Source: Candidatus Oscillochloris fontis (GTDB taxonomy: Bacteria > Chloroflexota > Chloroflexia > Chloroflexales > Chloroflexaceae). From it: a DNA stretch of 64,000 nucleotides. The position numbers and the translations under genes are program-made. Of this stretch, positions 1 through 10,115 are shown piece after piece. Each line of letters begins with the position of its first letter. Position 1 is the first letter of the stretch. Location: NCBI RefSeq assembly GCF_004138135.1, contig NZ_RYFD01000013.1, forward strand, positions 20,361-84,360. Direction: 5' to 3'. Below the pieces are notes generated by a model that saw only the letters and a program-made list of their open reading frames with translations, was not told where the DNA came from and ran no database searches.

Positions 1-1
1 G

Positions 2-1357
2 CTGCCCGCCGAGGGCTGGCGGGTCAGTACCGCCCTTGAGCCGGATGGATCGGGGCCGTGGTGCTACCGCGCCAACGACTATGATGAGTTGGTGGATAGC
101 CCCTGCGAGTGTGGGACGCAGCGTGTGTTGACCTTCTGTGTGGATGGTGTTCCCCACGAGATTGCTATGTATGGCTATGGGAACGAGGACGAAGCGCGGC
201 TGCTGCGCGATACCCAGCGTATTGTGGAATCCCAGCGCGACATGTTTGGTAGCCTGCCCTATCCGCACTACCTCTTCATCCTGCACCTCACCGACGGGCG
301 CGGGGGTGGCTTGGAGCATCGCAACAGTGTCACCAACATGGTAGACCGCTGGAGTTTCCAGCCGGAGCGTTCCTACGAACGCTACCTCTCACTCACCTCG
401 CACGAGCTATTCCATGTGTGGAATGTGAAACGGCTGCGCCCCGCCGCACTCGGCCCCTTCGACTATAGCCAGGAGAACTACACCCGCCTGATCTGGTTTG
501 TGGAGGGGGTGACGAGCTATTATGATGAGTTGCTGCTGGTGCGCGGTGGGCTGATGCAGCCCGAACGCTTTCTGGATCGCCTCGCCGATGAGATCCTCAA
601 CCTCCAGAGCCAGCCGGGTCGCCAGTTGCAGACGTTGGAAGAGAGCAGCTTTGACGCCTGGATCAAGTACTACCGCCCCGATGAAAATTCGGCCAATACC
701 AGTATCTCCTACTACCTCAAGGGTGCACTGGTGAGTATGTTGCTGGATATGCAGATCCGGCGCGTGACCAACGGTACCCACTGCCTGGATGACGTGGTGC
801 GCCTGCTCTACCAGCGCTACCCGATCAGCGGCCCCGGCATCCCCGAAGAGGGTGCGGTGCTGGCAGCGGTGGAGGAGATCGCCGGGGCGCAGGCGGGGCT
901 GTTCCGCGACTTCTTCGCCCACATGATCGCCGGGACGACCGAGCTTGACTATAGCTCCGGCCTCGCCGTGGTGGGCCTCGAACTGCGCTGGAGCCACCGC
1001 GCCCCCCGCCCCGACGGCAGCGCCCCGGCATGGCTGGGCGCGACATTCAAGCGCAAGGGCGAACGTACCGTGGTTGCCTCGGTACGCTCAGACAGCCCCG
1101 CCTACAGCGCCGGGGTCTACGCCGAAGATGAACTGGTGGCCCTGAATGGCTGGCGGGTGGACGAGGAGAAGGTGCAGGCGCGGCTGGCCGAATATGCCCC
1201 CGGCAGCACCGTGCGCCTGAGTCTCTTCCGGGGCGACGCGCTGATTACGGTGCCCGTGGCCCTCACGGCTGCGCCGTATGACCGGCTGGAGGTGGTGGCT
1301 GTGGCCAGCCCGACCGAGCAGCAGCGGGAGCAGTTCCAGCACTGGATGGGGTGTTAG
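2..1357 (+). CDS. M61 family glycyl aminopeptidase-like protease with C-terminal PDZ domain (5' end outside window)
   Basis: The reading frame is open from base 2, with no start signal before the family segment YDELVDSP at about 80-105, so the gene begins upstream of the window. A zinc-metallopeptidase motif HELFHVWNVKRLRP starts near base 401. The downstream acidic ligand lies in LIWFVEGVTSYY, which is the M61 arrangement (two His from HExxH, then Glu). The last ~90 residues (DSPAYSAGVYAEDELVALNG and the following GSTVRLSLFRG) look like a PDZ domain. M61 proteins cleave N-terminal residues from peptides. Whether this one is exported cannot be seen because the N-terminus is missing. It is followed by repeat-rich non-coding DNA. 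Confidence 0.9.
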   Translation: MPAEGWRVSTALEPDGSGPWCYRANDYDELVDSPCECGTQRVLTFCVDGVPHEIAMYGYGNEDEARLLRDTQRIVESQRDMFGSLPYPHYLFILHLTDGRGGGLEHRNSVTNMVDRWSFQPERSYERYLSLTSHELFHVWNVKRLRPAALGPFDYSQENYTRLIWFVEGVTSYYDELLLVRGGLMQPERFLDRLADEILNLQSQPGRQLQTLEESSFDAWIKYYRPDENSANTSISYYLKGALVSMLLDMQIRRVTNGTHCLDDVVRLLYQRYPISGPGIPEEGAVLAAVEEIAGAQAGLFRDFFAHMIAGTTELDYSSGLAVVGLELRWSHRAPRPDGSAPAWLGATFKRKGERTVVASVRSDSPAYSAGVYAEDELVALNGWRVDEEKVQARLAEYAPGSTVRLSLFRGDALITVPVALTAAPYDRLEVVAVASPTEQQREQFQHWMGC

Positions 1358-1698
1358 TATCCGCAGATTACGCAGATTACGCAGATTAGCCCGGTGTACA
1401 ATCGCAGAGGACGCATACGTATCCGCAGATTACGCAGATTAGCCCGGTGTACAACCGCAGAGGACGCAGAGGGGCGCAGAGGGCTGTCAATTACGACCTT
1501 CCACGTAACTGTAACTGTTCACACTTGGGGTAAAGAGAGCTTCTGATTGACGCAAAGGCGCAAAGACGCAAAGATTTTGATAGGGCTTCTATGAAATACT
1601 TTGCGCCTTGGCGTCTTTGCGTCAAAACCGGAATGCTAGGAGAACTGTGAATAGTTACCCTTCCACCTTCCACCTCTGCATCCTCTGCGGTTGAATAA
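1358..1698. repeat. Intergenic repeat cluster between two convergent genes
   Basis: About 340 bases without a gene. It holds two direct copies of a unit built from TATCCGCAGATTACGCAGATT plus GCCCGGTGTACAA (about 1356-1412 and 1419-1473), each running into the CGCAGAGGACGCA repeat. A long inverted repeat of the GACGCAAAGG family follows at 1547-1625, then an inverted CCTCTGCGG copy at about 1675-1692. No convincing open frame or terminator T-run is visible. Confidence 0.75.
1547..1625. repeat. Inverted repeat, GACGCAAAG family, copy 1
   Basis: The left arm begins TTGACGCAAAGGCGCAAAGA. The right arm ends CTTTGCGTCAA. The arms pair over roughly 28 bases with a few mismatches around a unique centre. 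Related copies occur at 12000-12071 and 29219-29290, and a left-arm fragment at about 6772-6782. The tail GCTAGGAGAACT after this copy is also found after the copy at 29.2 kb, so the unit extends beyond the arms. Confidence 0.8.
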
Positions 1699-2655
1699 TT
1701 ATGACGACGATACCACCTGCTCTTTGCGGTACTCATCAGCAACAGCGCGGAGCGCATGCACCAACTCGGCCGAGGCTGCCATCTCATCGGGGTGGGTCGA
1801 GACACTCTCGATATTCACCCCCAGTGGGATGCTCTCGTCCACATGCTCGAAGATCGTGCGTAGGTAGGTGCTACAGATCTCAATCGAGGTACTAAAGGGC
1901 GCGGCACTCGCAAAGATCGCCCGCTCAGCATCGGGATGCACCGCCACCCCCAGCCACTTGAGGAAGGTCATGGTACCGGGGCGACCACATGGCGAGAAGG
2001 TCAGCACGATGCGGCGCGGGGTCTGGCTATGCTCGCGGCACACCTGCACATAGTCGCTGAGCAGTTGCAGGGTTGGAGCCGGATCATAGACCACCTGCGA
2101 GACGAAGAAGCGGCTGCCACGGGCGGCCTTGAGTACCAAACGCTGGCTCTCGTTATACTCCGGCGTGTGGCGCTCGGCAATCACCACCCCACCCAGCATC
2201 GCGGTCGTCACATGCTCCTGCGCCAACTGCATGGCGCGATCCACAAAGAGTGTGTCCGGCGGCGGCACCGGGACGGACGAGCCAACCAGAATAAACTGGC
2301 CGATCTGGTAGTCATGATGGGCCGCGTGCAGCCACTCGACCCAGCCCGCTTCACCCAGTTCACCCACACTCTTATAGGTGATCGCCTGCAAGCCGGTGCG
2401 ATCCTGCAACATCCGGCTGTAGATACGCGGGTCAATCGTGGGCTGATAGGGGAAGGGGCGCGGTTCGGTCGTGCGTCCAGTCTCCTCCTGCACGTCATAC
2501 ACCACGAGGCCATCAATCGGCAAACTGCGCACGCGCTCGGCCAACAGGTCGGCGGCACGCTCAATCTTTTCGGGGCTGGTGGTAGCGCGGGGCGGCACTG
2601 AACCGTAGAGTGTCACAAACCGCTGTGGATCGACAAGCAACGCCTGGAGGTTCAT
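1699..2655 (-). CDS. Methylenetetrahydrofolate reductase-like (FAD-linked reductase superfamily) protein
   Basis: A 318-residue protein, close to the length of single-domain MTHFRs. It has an N-terminal beta-strand region with SLPIDGLVVYDVQEETGR, a central SSVPVPPPDTLF loop, and the strand/helix segment ARGSRFFVSQVVYD, which matches the position where MTHFR enzymes read GADFxxTQ. Further on come IVLTFSPCGRPGTMTFLKWLGV and a C-terminal PLGVNIESVS strand. This suggests a TIM-barrel flavoprotein of the folate-linked reductase type, but folate specificity is not shown. The start ATG at 2655 follows an AAAGGAAA ribosome site. It stands alone between repeats, convergent with the M61 gene, so context gives no further clue. 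Confidence 0.65.
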   Translation of the reverse strand: MNLQALLVDPQRFVTLYGSVPPRATTSPEKIERAADLLAERVRSLPIDGLVVYDVQEETGRTTEPRPFPYQPTIDPRIYSRMLQDRTGLQAITYKSVGELGEAGWVEWLHAAHHDYQIGQFILVGSSVPVPPPDTLFVDRAMQLAQEHVTTAMLGGVVIAERHTPEYNESQRLVLKAARGSRFFVSQVVYDPAPTLQLLSDYVQVCREHSQTPRRIVLTFSPCGRPGTMTFLKWLGVAVHPDAERAIFASAAPFSTSIEICSTYLRTIFEHVDESIPLGVNIESVSTHPDEMAASAELVHALRAVADEYRKEQVVSSS

Positions 2656-2741
2656 GCGTGGTTTTCCTTTGGGTAGGGTTGGTATGAGGGGTCAAAAAGT
2701 TGCTTGACGCATCATAGCCGATCTTTGACATGATGATGCAA

Positions 2742-2814
2742 GTAGGGGCGAAGCATCGCCCGCCAACCTCGTTTGGGTTCGCCGACCACATGGAGGGCGA
2801 TGCTTCGCCCCTAC
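2742..2814. repeat. GTAGGGGCGAAGC palindromic repeat, copy 1
   Basis: Left end GTAGGGGCGAAGCATCGCC, right end GGGCGATGCTTCGCCCCTAC, a perfect inverted pair around a ~35-base unique centre. The right end contains the stop codon of the SMR exporter gene (TAG read on the minus strand at 2811-2813). Confidence 0.95.
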
Positions 2815-3143
2815 AATGCCTCCTGCGCCAGATTCAACACCACCACCCCAACAATGATCAGCACGATCCCCACGATCCGCAGTGGACTCAGGCTCTCCTG
2901 CCACAACCAGACCCCAATCGCGGCGGTGGCGGCGGTGCCTACCCCCGACCAGATCGCGTAGGCGTTACCCAACGGGATCTGTTTCAGACTGAGCGCGAGC
3001 AGGTAGAATGCCAGCCCGTACCCGACAATCACGATCAGGCTAGGAACCAACTTACTGAAGCCGTCCGAGTATTTGAGCGCCGTCGTACCGATCACTTCAC
3101 TCGTGATCGCACCCAGCAGCAGAAGCAACGCAGGTAGCGGCAT
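2811..3143 (-). CDS. Small multidrug resistance (SMR/EmrE-type) exporter
   Basis: A 110-residue protein with four predicted membrane helices, the size of SMR exporters. Key residues align with EmrE with an offset of two: membrane Glu16 (EmrE Glu14), Tyr62 and Trp65 in the segment AYAIWSGVG. This pattern is typical of the Qac/Emr branch that exchanges protons for lipophilic cations across the inner membrane. SMR proteins act as dimers; here only one gene is present, so a homodimer is likely. Its stop codon TAG is the outermost TAG of a GTAGGGGCGAAGC repeat, so the last residues (EAL) abut the repeat directly. Confidence 0.9.
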   Translation of the reverse strand: MPLPALLLLLGAITSEVIGTTALKYSDGFSKLVPSLIVIVGYGLAFYLLALSLKQIPLGNAYAIWSGVGTAATAAIGVWLWQESLSPLRIVGIVLIIVGVVVLNLAQEAL

Positions 3144-3171
3144 AGAACGGATTCCTTGGCATAGGCTGTGC

Positions 3172-3195
3172 TATAATAACCGGCGTTGCTATAAT
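3172..3195 (+). promoter_or_regulatory. Possible leuS promoter region with two TATAAT hexamers
   Basis: Two exact TATAAT hexamers (3172-3177 and 3190-3195) lie within 24 bases, each embedded in TGCTATAATA. Matching -35 boxes at 17 bases are poor. The position between the divergent SMR and leuS genes is suitable, but a repeat (3206-3279) lies between this site and the leuS start. Confidence 0.35.
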
Positions 3196-3205
3196 ACCAT
3201 TTTTA

Positions 3206-3279
3206 GTAGGGGCGAAGCATCGCCCAGCATAGGGTCTGAGAAATACAAACTGGATTGGTGGGCGATGCTTCGCCCCTAC
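3206..3279. repeat. GTAGGGGCGAAGC palindromic repeat, copy 2
   Basis: Complete copy with GTAGGGGCGAAGCATCGCCC on the left and GGGCGATGCTTCGCCCCTAC on the right. It sits in the leader region of leuS, 34 bases before its start codon. Confidence 0.95.
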
Positions 3280-3313
3280 AATGCATGCCATATATCAAGA
3301 ATCCCTATAAACT

Positions 3314-6286
<2,973 letters not shown>

Positions 6287-6289
6287 ACC

Positions 6290-6320
6290 GCATGCGCCGC
6301 CCCATTGGGGCGGCGCATGC
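6290..6320. repeat. Perfect hairpin after leuS
   Basis: GCATGCGCCGCCCC, 3-base loop ATT, GGGGCGGCGCATGC: 14-base perfect arms, four bases after the leuS stop. There is no following T-run, so a classical intrinsic terminator is not supported. It could stabilise the leuS mRNA end. Confidence 0.7.
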
Positions 6321-6332
6321 TCATGGAAGACT

Positions 6333-6731
6333 ATGCCAATCTTTGAAAACCGGATCGTGCGCGCCTACCTGGTGATCGCCATGGGCGCGATCCTCTACAT
6401 GCTACGGCGCTACGCGCTACCCACCTTCTTCGAGGCCGAAGGCGTTCCCTTCGACATCTCTGGGCCATCAGCACTCTTATCGTGCTACAACGGCTTTGCC
6501 ATCAACACCTGCGCCGACGGCTTCATCGTGGGTTTAACGATCATTGGCGTCATCGTCGCCATCGGCTGGGGCAGCCTCGGCATGAGCATCTTCGGGATCA
6601 TTCTCGCCATCCCCCCGGCAGTCCTCTACTTCTCCCTCAGCCCAATCTGGGCACCCCTCCTGAGCCTGCTCGTCATCCCGATAGCGCTGGAGATCGGGCT
6701 ACGCTTCCTGGTACCGGGTTCGGGGGAGTAG
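6333..6731 (+). CDS. Small integral membrane protein, unknown function
   Basis: A 132-residue hydrophobic protein not recognised as a known family. It has an amphipathic start, one helix near residues 10-28, a loop with two Cys (LLSCYNGFAINTCADG), then three closely spaced hydrophobic segments (about 65-125). It begins 46 bases after leuS in the same direction, with a GGAAGA ribosome site, so it may be co-transcribed with leuS despite the hairpin between them. The two loop cysteines could form a disulfide if that loop faces outwards; this is inference. Confidence 0.6.
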   Translation: MPIFENRIVRAYLVIAMGAILYMLRRYALPTFFEAEGVPFDISGPSALLSCYNGFAINTCADGFIVGLTIIGVIVAIGWGSLGMSIFGIILAIPPAVLYFSLSPIWAPLLSLLVIPIALEIGLRFLVPGSGE

Positions 6732-7019
6732 CGGGGTAGCGTAACTGTTTACATTTCTCCTTGCATCCTGGTTTTGACGCAAAGCGGTACACCACATCAA
6801 CCGCAGAGGACACAGAGGTACGCAGAGGACGAACCGTAGGGGCGCATCGTGATGCGCCCACTACGAGCCACCCATGGAGGGGCGCATCGCGATGCGCCCG
6901 CCGGGATGCGCCTATCGTCATCCCTCTGCGTACCTCCGCGCCCTCTGCGGTACACCACATCAACCGCAGAGGACGCGGAGGTACGCAGAGGATTCAGAGG
7001 TAGTGGTGCGCGGGTGATC
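6732..7019. repeat. Composite repeat block (CGCAGAGG, GACGCAAAG fragment and a GTAGGGGCGCATC variant)
   Basis: Non-coding. It contains a left-arm fragment of the GACGCAAAG family (6772-6782), CCGCAGAGGACACAGAGG (about 6800-6818), and a palindromic variant unit GTAGGGGCGCATCGTGATG with inverse copies (about 6837-6902). Inverted CTCTGCGTACCTCCGCG lies at about 6924-6950, then CCGCAGAGGACGCGGAGG from 6963. The last part belongs to the duplicated segment that recurs at 7777. Confidence 0.75.
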
Positions 7020-7139
7020 TCACGCCAGCAACCCCGGCGCGAGCCAACGCACCAGTAGCGCAACCATCCCACCCCCCAACACCAACCACGCCGAGTTGAG
7101 CTTAAAGCGGAAGAGCAGCAGCGCCGCCACGAGCGCCAG
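6959..7139. repeat. Segmental duplication copy 1 (repeat plus chrA 3' end)
   Basis: About 181 bases nearly identical to 7777-7957. The first ~60 bases (ATCAACCGCAGAGGACGCGG onward to GGTGATCTCA) match exactly. The rest copies the 3' end of chrA with scattered substitutions. The two copies flank the vapBC remnant. Confidence 0.85.
7020..7139 (-). pseudogene. chrA C-terminal fragment (duplicated remnant)
   Basis: On the minus strand this encodes a tail ending VALLVRWLAPGLLA, matching the end of the full chromate transporter (VALLVRWLVPGWLG) over roughly 38 residues. Upstream of this stretch (about 7140 onward) the similarity stops, so only the last membrane segment is present and it cannot be functional on its own. 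Confidence 0.8.
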
Positions 7140-7228
7140 CCTCGCCGAGCTGCTGCGCGAGCCACGGGTGCGTGCGGTGGGCGATGGTACCCGCCGCCCT
7201 GCCCCCCGATGACATCCAATTCGTGTTG

Positions 7229-7249
7229 GGCGGCTTATCAAAAGCCGCC
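7229..7249. repeat. GGCGGC/GCCGCC hairpin upstream of vapB
   Basis: GGCGGCTT, loop ATCAA, AAGCCGCC. It is related in core to the GGCGGC hairpins at 25.0, 31.2 and 36.7 kb. The surrounding 7140-7320 shows no supported gene. Confidence 0.6.
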
Positions 7250-7327
7250 ACTGTTTGAAGGCTGCGCAGCCGGAGCGCCCGTGGTGCGCCCCGCACATCT
7301 GTGCTTGTAATTTCTCCCAGGGAAATG

Positions 7328-7342
7328 TATACTTAGAGTATA
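7328..7342. promoter_or_regulatory. Palindromic operator candidate of the vapB promoter
   Basis: TATACT-TAG-AGTATA is a perfect palindrome with a 3-base centre, 26 bases before the vapB ATG. VapB-type antitoxins with an AbrB-like fold usually repress their own promoter through such palindromes. The role is inferred from position and symmetry. Confidence 0.5.
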
Positions 7343-7367
7343 TACTATGTCACGGAGGGAGGCTCAT

Positions 7368-7610
7368 ATGGATAGCGCAAAGCTCTTTCAAAATGGAAAA
7401 AGCCAAGCCGTCAGACTTCCCAAAGAGTATCGGTTTCGCGGCTCAAAAGTGTATATTAAGCGGATGGGAAATGCGATTGTGCTCATTCCTGAGCACGATT
7501 CGTGGCAATTGATGATCGAAAGTTTAGCGCTTTTTTCCGATGATTTTCTGGTAGAGCGTGTGCAACCTCCCGTGGAAGAACGGGATAATCTGTTTGACGA
7601 GCCCTTGTAA
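7368..7610 (+). CDS. vapB: VapB-type antitoxin (AbrB/MazE-like fold)
   Basis: An 80-residue protein from the ATG at 7368, preceded by GGAGGGAGG. The earlier in-frame ATG at 7347 has no ribosome site and lies almost in the operator, so it was not used. The N-terminal SpoVT/AbrB-like segment FQNGKSQAVRLPKEYRF, with VYIKRMGNAIVLIP, is the typical VapB DNA-binding half; the C-terminal acidic part (VEERDNLFDEPL) would bind the toxin. It lies 21 bases upstream of a truncated vapC. Codon use is more AT-rich than in neighbouring genes, consistent with transfer. Confidence 0.88.
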   Translation: MDSAKLFQNGKSQAVRLPKEYRFRGSKVYIKRMGNAIVLIPEHDSWQLMIESLALFSDDFLVERVQPPVEERDNLFDEPL

Positions 7611-7631
7611 GACGAGAGCGGTGAGCACTAT

Positions 7632-7835
7632 ATGCGCTATCTGCTTGACACGAACATCTGTGTGGCCCTCATTCGGCAACGACCACCGGCGGTTATTCAG
7701 CATATTACCAATCACCACCTGACCGATATTTGTATATCTACCATCACGATTGCTGAGTTGCAGTATGGGGTACATAATCAACCGCAGAGGACGCGGAGGT
7801 ACGCAGAGGATTCAGAGGTAGTGGTGCGCGGGTGA
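7632..7835 (+). pseudogene. vapC: VapC PIN-domain toxin, truncated by repeat/duplication
   Basis: The first ~49 codons are a clear VapC start: MRYLLDTNICVALIRQRPP with PIN acidic residue Asp6, and ITIAELQYGV with the second acidic residue Glu42. At 7777 the frame enters the duplicated CGCAGAGG segment and codes for unrelated residues (PQRTRRYAEDSEVVVRG) until a stop. The C-terminal ~80 residues, with the remaining PIN acidic residues, are missing, so ribonuclease activity should be lost while the antitoxin gene stays intact. Confidence 0.88.
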
Positions 7836-7957
7836 TCTCACCCCAACCACCCCGGCACGAGCCAACGTACCAGCAGCGCCACCACCCCGCCTCCCAACAC
7901 CAACCACGCCGAGTTGAGCTTAAAGCGAAAGAGCAGCAGCGCCGCCACCAGCGCCAA
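7777..7957. repeat. Segmental duplication copy 2 (truncates vapC, includes the chrA 3' end)
   Basis: Partner of 6959-7139. Its left edge is the exact point where the vapC reading frame loses family similarity. Its right part is the genuine 3' end of chrA. Confidence 0.85.
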
Positions 7958-9013
7958 CAGCACCGTCAACCAATCCACCAGCGCTGCCCGCCCCAACTCC
8001 CAGAGCACCGCCGCCATTAAACCCAAGGCCGCCACATTCACCCCATCGAGAAAGCCACCCATCCAGGGAGAGCGCCGTAACACAGGAATGAGCGGATTGA
8101 CCCCCGCCACAAAGAGAAACGACGGCAGAAAGATGCCCAACGTCGCCAAGACCGCTCCGGGCAGACCAGCCACGAGGTAGCCGATAAATGTCGCACTGGT
8201 GAAGAGCGGACCAGGGGTAAACTGGCCAATAGCGATGGCATCAAGCAGTTGCTGATTGGTCAGCCAGCCGAGTCGTACCACAAACTCATTGCGCAGGAAG
8301 GCCAGCAACACATAGCCACTCCCATACAGCACCGCCCCAATCTTCAGAAAGCTCCAAAAGAGCTGCCCCAACGACACCGGCACAACCTGAGCCAACCCCA
8401 ACGGAGTCAGAGTTCCTAGCGGCAGCAGCGCCCCAAGCGCCCCCGGTGGCATGCGCACCAGATTGCGCACCAGCATCACCAAAAAGCCACCTCCGAAGAG
8501 CAAGGTCAACTCATTAACGCCCAGCAGATAGAGCAACAGCACCGCTCCGCCAACAGACGCCAAGAACCACCCCTTCACCGCCGTCTTTGCCAAGCCCCAG
8601 AGCGCCTGCGCCACAACCGCAATAATGACCGGCTTAATCCCATACAGCAGCCACTCTGCCGCAGGCAACGCCCCAAACTGCACATAGGCCCAAGCACAAG
8701 CCAGCACAATCAACGCCGCAGGCAACACAAAGCAGAAACCGGCGGCGATCATCCCACGCCATCCCGCCCGCACCTGCCCAACATGGATCACCATCTCGGT
8801 CGAATTGGGGCCAGGAATCAGGTTCGTCGCCCCCAACAGATCCAAGAAATGCGCATCACTGATCCACTTGCGCCGCGTCACCACCTCATCGCGCAGCATG
8901 GCAATATGCGCCGCCGGGCCACCAAAGGCGGTCAAACCGAGCCGTAGTGCAAGTAGGGAGACTTCGGCTAACCGATCTTGTGCTGAAGTAGGCTCCTGCT
9001 CCATAAACGCCAT
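7838..9013 (-). CDS. chrA: Chromate transporter, two-domain ChrA type
   Basis: A 391-residue membrane protein with two homologous CHR halves. The N-terminal half shows LTAFGGPAAHIAMLRDEVV and LIPGPNSTEM; the C-terminal half shows LKIGAVLYGSGYVL and GQFTPGPLFTSATFIGYL. These GGP and PGP signatures are typical of ChrA, which expels chromate from the cytoplasm by the proton gradient. Ten or more hydrophobic segments are visible. The start ATG at 9013 was kept because family similarity begins a few residues later (LALRLGLTAFGG). Its last ~40 codons are duplicated at 7020-7139. No chrB-like regulator is seen nearby. Confidence 0.9.
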   Translation of the reverse strand: MAFMEQEPTSAQDRLAEVSLLALRLGLTAFGGPAAHIAMLRDEVVTRRKWISDAHFLDLLGATNLIPGPNSTEMVIHVGQVRAGWRGMIAAGFCFVLPAALIVLACAWAYVQFGALPAAEWLLYGIKPVIIAVVAQALWGLAKTAVKGWFLASVGGAVLLLYLLGVNELTLLFGGGFLVMLVRNLVRMPPGALGALLPLGTLTPLGLAQVVPVSLGQLFWSFLKIGAVLYGSGYVLLAFLRNEFVVRLGWLTNQQLLDAIAIGQFTPGPLFTSATFIGYLVAGLPGAVLATLGIFLPSFLFVAGVNPLIPVLRRSPWMGGFLDGVNVAALGLMAAVLWELGRAALVDWLTVLLALVAALLLFRFKLNSAWLVLGGGVVALLVRWLVPGWLG

Positions 9014-9072
9014 CCTATGTCTGTTCCTTCAGAGGACGCCGAGGGGCGCTCCTACGTGCCCATCTGACTGGT

Positions 9073-9414
9073 CTAGGTTGCGGCTTCGTGCTCCTGTTTG
9101 TAGAACTCCAAGAGCGGTGCAAGTGCCTCTCGCAACTCGGCGGGGATGCTCGCAGCGGGCAGGAGCCCGATGACAATGGCGCGGGCAACCATGGCATCAT
9201 CCATCCGCGCATTGTAGCGACTCCATAGCTCGCGGGCCGTTTGGGAGTGGAAGGTGTGGATGTGGTCGCTCAGATCGAAGGGACTGATTGCGCCATGTTG
9301 CCAGTGTTGGAAGTGTTGTTCAAGCTCACGCAGCGCTTGGTTAAGCTCGGCCTCGTATGCTTGGGTCGCATATTCGCAGATGAGACGCTTGATCGCTTTG
9401 GGATACTCGCGCAT
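9073..9414 (-). CDS. Conserved hypothetical protein, helical
   Basis: 113 residues from the ATG at 9414, which follows AGAGGAAA; the longer frame to 9468 has no better signal. The sequence (MREYPKAIKRLICEYATQAYEAELNQAL, EQHFQHWQHGAISPFDLSDHIHTFHS) is predicted mostly helical, acidic towards the C-terminus, with no membrane segment or signal peptide. I do not recognise a family. The order of a basic N-terminus, a His-rich middle and an ALAPLLEFYKQEHE tail resembles small proteins often found beside toxin-antitoxin genes in Chloroflexota and cyanobacteria, but that is only an impression. Confidence 0.55.
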   Translation of the reverse strand: MREYPKAIKRLICEYATQAYEAELNQALRELEQHFQHWQHGAISPFDLSDHIHTFHSQTARELWSRYNARMDDAMVARAIVIGLLPAASIPAELREALAPLLEFYKQEHEAAT

Positions 9415-9512
9415 AGGGTGTTTCCTCTCTAGTAACGTGTTGGAGGAACTAGCCATCAGCACTAGCATACCATGATGCGATCCTCCATATTCGTCTTGCA
9501 GTACAGCTTCTG

Positions 9513-9538
9513 ATACGATACAATGAGAAGGATCGTAT
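9513..9538. promoter_or_regulatory. Inverted repeat in the promoter of the RelE/ParE locus
   Basis: ATACGAT, 12-base spacer, ATCGTAT, 20 bases before the toxin start. Candidate autoregulatory operator in an AT-rich upstream region. The assignment rests on position only. Confidence 0.4.
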
Positions 9539-9558
9539 ACTGCCTAAAGAACTAAAAT

Positions 9559-9849
9559 ATGCCGTATGTAATTATTATACAACCTGATGCAGAAGAAGAT
9601 ATTACCTATTACCGTGTTCGTGAACAACGAATCATTATTGACGGTATTAAAACGTACCTTCAAATACAACCCGATGTTGAAAGTAATCGTAAAAAACCAC
9701 TTCGTTCAAATAAAATTGCACCATGGGAATTACGTATAGATATTTACAGAGTTTTTTATCGTTTCGATGAAGCGATCATTTTTATTATGGCTGTTGGTCA
9801 TAAAATTCATAACATACTCTATATTCGCGGCAAGGAGGTGCCATTATGA
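9559..9849 (+). CDS. RelE/ParE-family toxin
   Basis: A 96-residue basic protein with the RelE/ParE fold pattern: N-terminal PDAEEDITYYRVREQR helix region, central KPLRSNKIAPWELRIDIYRVFYRFDE (the Leu-Arg ... Tyr-Arg-Val-Phe-Tyr strand pair is the family hallmark), and a C-terminal strand with GHKIHNILYIRGKEV. Such toxins either cleave mRNA at the ribosome or inhibit gyrase; which one cannot be told here. The toxin gene comes first and its stop overlaps the antitoxin ATG by 4 bases, a HigBA-like order. Clearly more AT-rich than the surrounding genes. Confidence 0.85.
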   Translation: MPYVIIIQPDAEEDITYYRVREQRIIIDGIKTYLQIQPDVESNRKKPLRSNKIAPWELRIDIYRVFYRFDEAIIFIMAVGHKIHNILYIRGKEVPL

Positions 9850-10115
9850 TAACTCTTGATCTCCGTCAACGATCTATTTCTCTCGATGAATTATTACGCA
9901 CTGTTGATCAAGACACTGTTGTAATTGTTCGATCCGATGGAAAACGCTTTGTTCTTGAGTCAGAAGATGCGTTTGAGCAAGAAGTAGCGATGCTTGCTCA
10001 GAGTGAGACATTTATGGCGTTTTTGGACGAGCGTTCAACCCATAAAGGTGGTCGAACACTTGAGGATTTTGAGCGTATGCTCAATGATGCGGAGCTTGAA
10101 GCGGGGGAAACCTAA
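9846..10115 (+). CDS. Putative antitoxin of the RelE/ParE pair
   Basis: An 89-residue acidic protein translationally coupled to the toxin (ATGA overlap), with a GGAGG ribosome site inside the toxin gene end. The N-terminal part MITLDLRQRSISLDELLRTV followed by VVIVRSDGKRFVLESEDAFEQEV resembles Phd/YefM-type antitoxins: a small strand-helix DNA-binding half followed by an extended acidic tail (LEDFERMLNDAELEAGET). The family is not certain; the partner role follows from operon context. Its stop overlaps the stop of the convergent kinase gene by 3 bases. Confidence 0.75.
   Translation: MITLDLRQRSISLDELLRTVDQDTVVIVRSDGKRFVLESEDAFEQEVAMLAQSETFMAFLDERSTHKGGRTLEDFERMLNDAELEAGET

Noticed and set aside
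1491..1805. A 104-codon minus-strand frame overlapping the end of the MTHFR-like gene and running through repeats.
   Set aside because: Composed of repeat translation and a shadow of the real gene; no start signal.
1936..2601. Long open frames antisense to the MTHFR-like, leuS, treS-mak, glgE and DUF5682 genes.
   Set aside because: GC-rich shadows without ribosome sites or family motifs; the opposite strand carries clear genes.
3144..3313. T-box riboswitch in the leuS leader.
   Set aside because: The leader is mostly a palindromic repeat; no T-box core sequence or specifier-type stem was found.
6290..6320. leuS intrinsic terminator.
   Set aside because: A perfect hairpin but no U-tract, and a co-directional gene starts 12 bases later; kept only as a hairpin.
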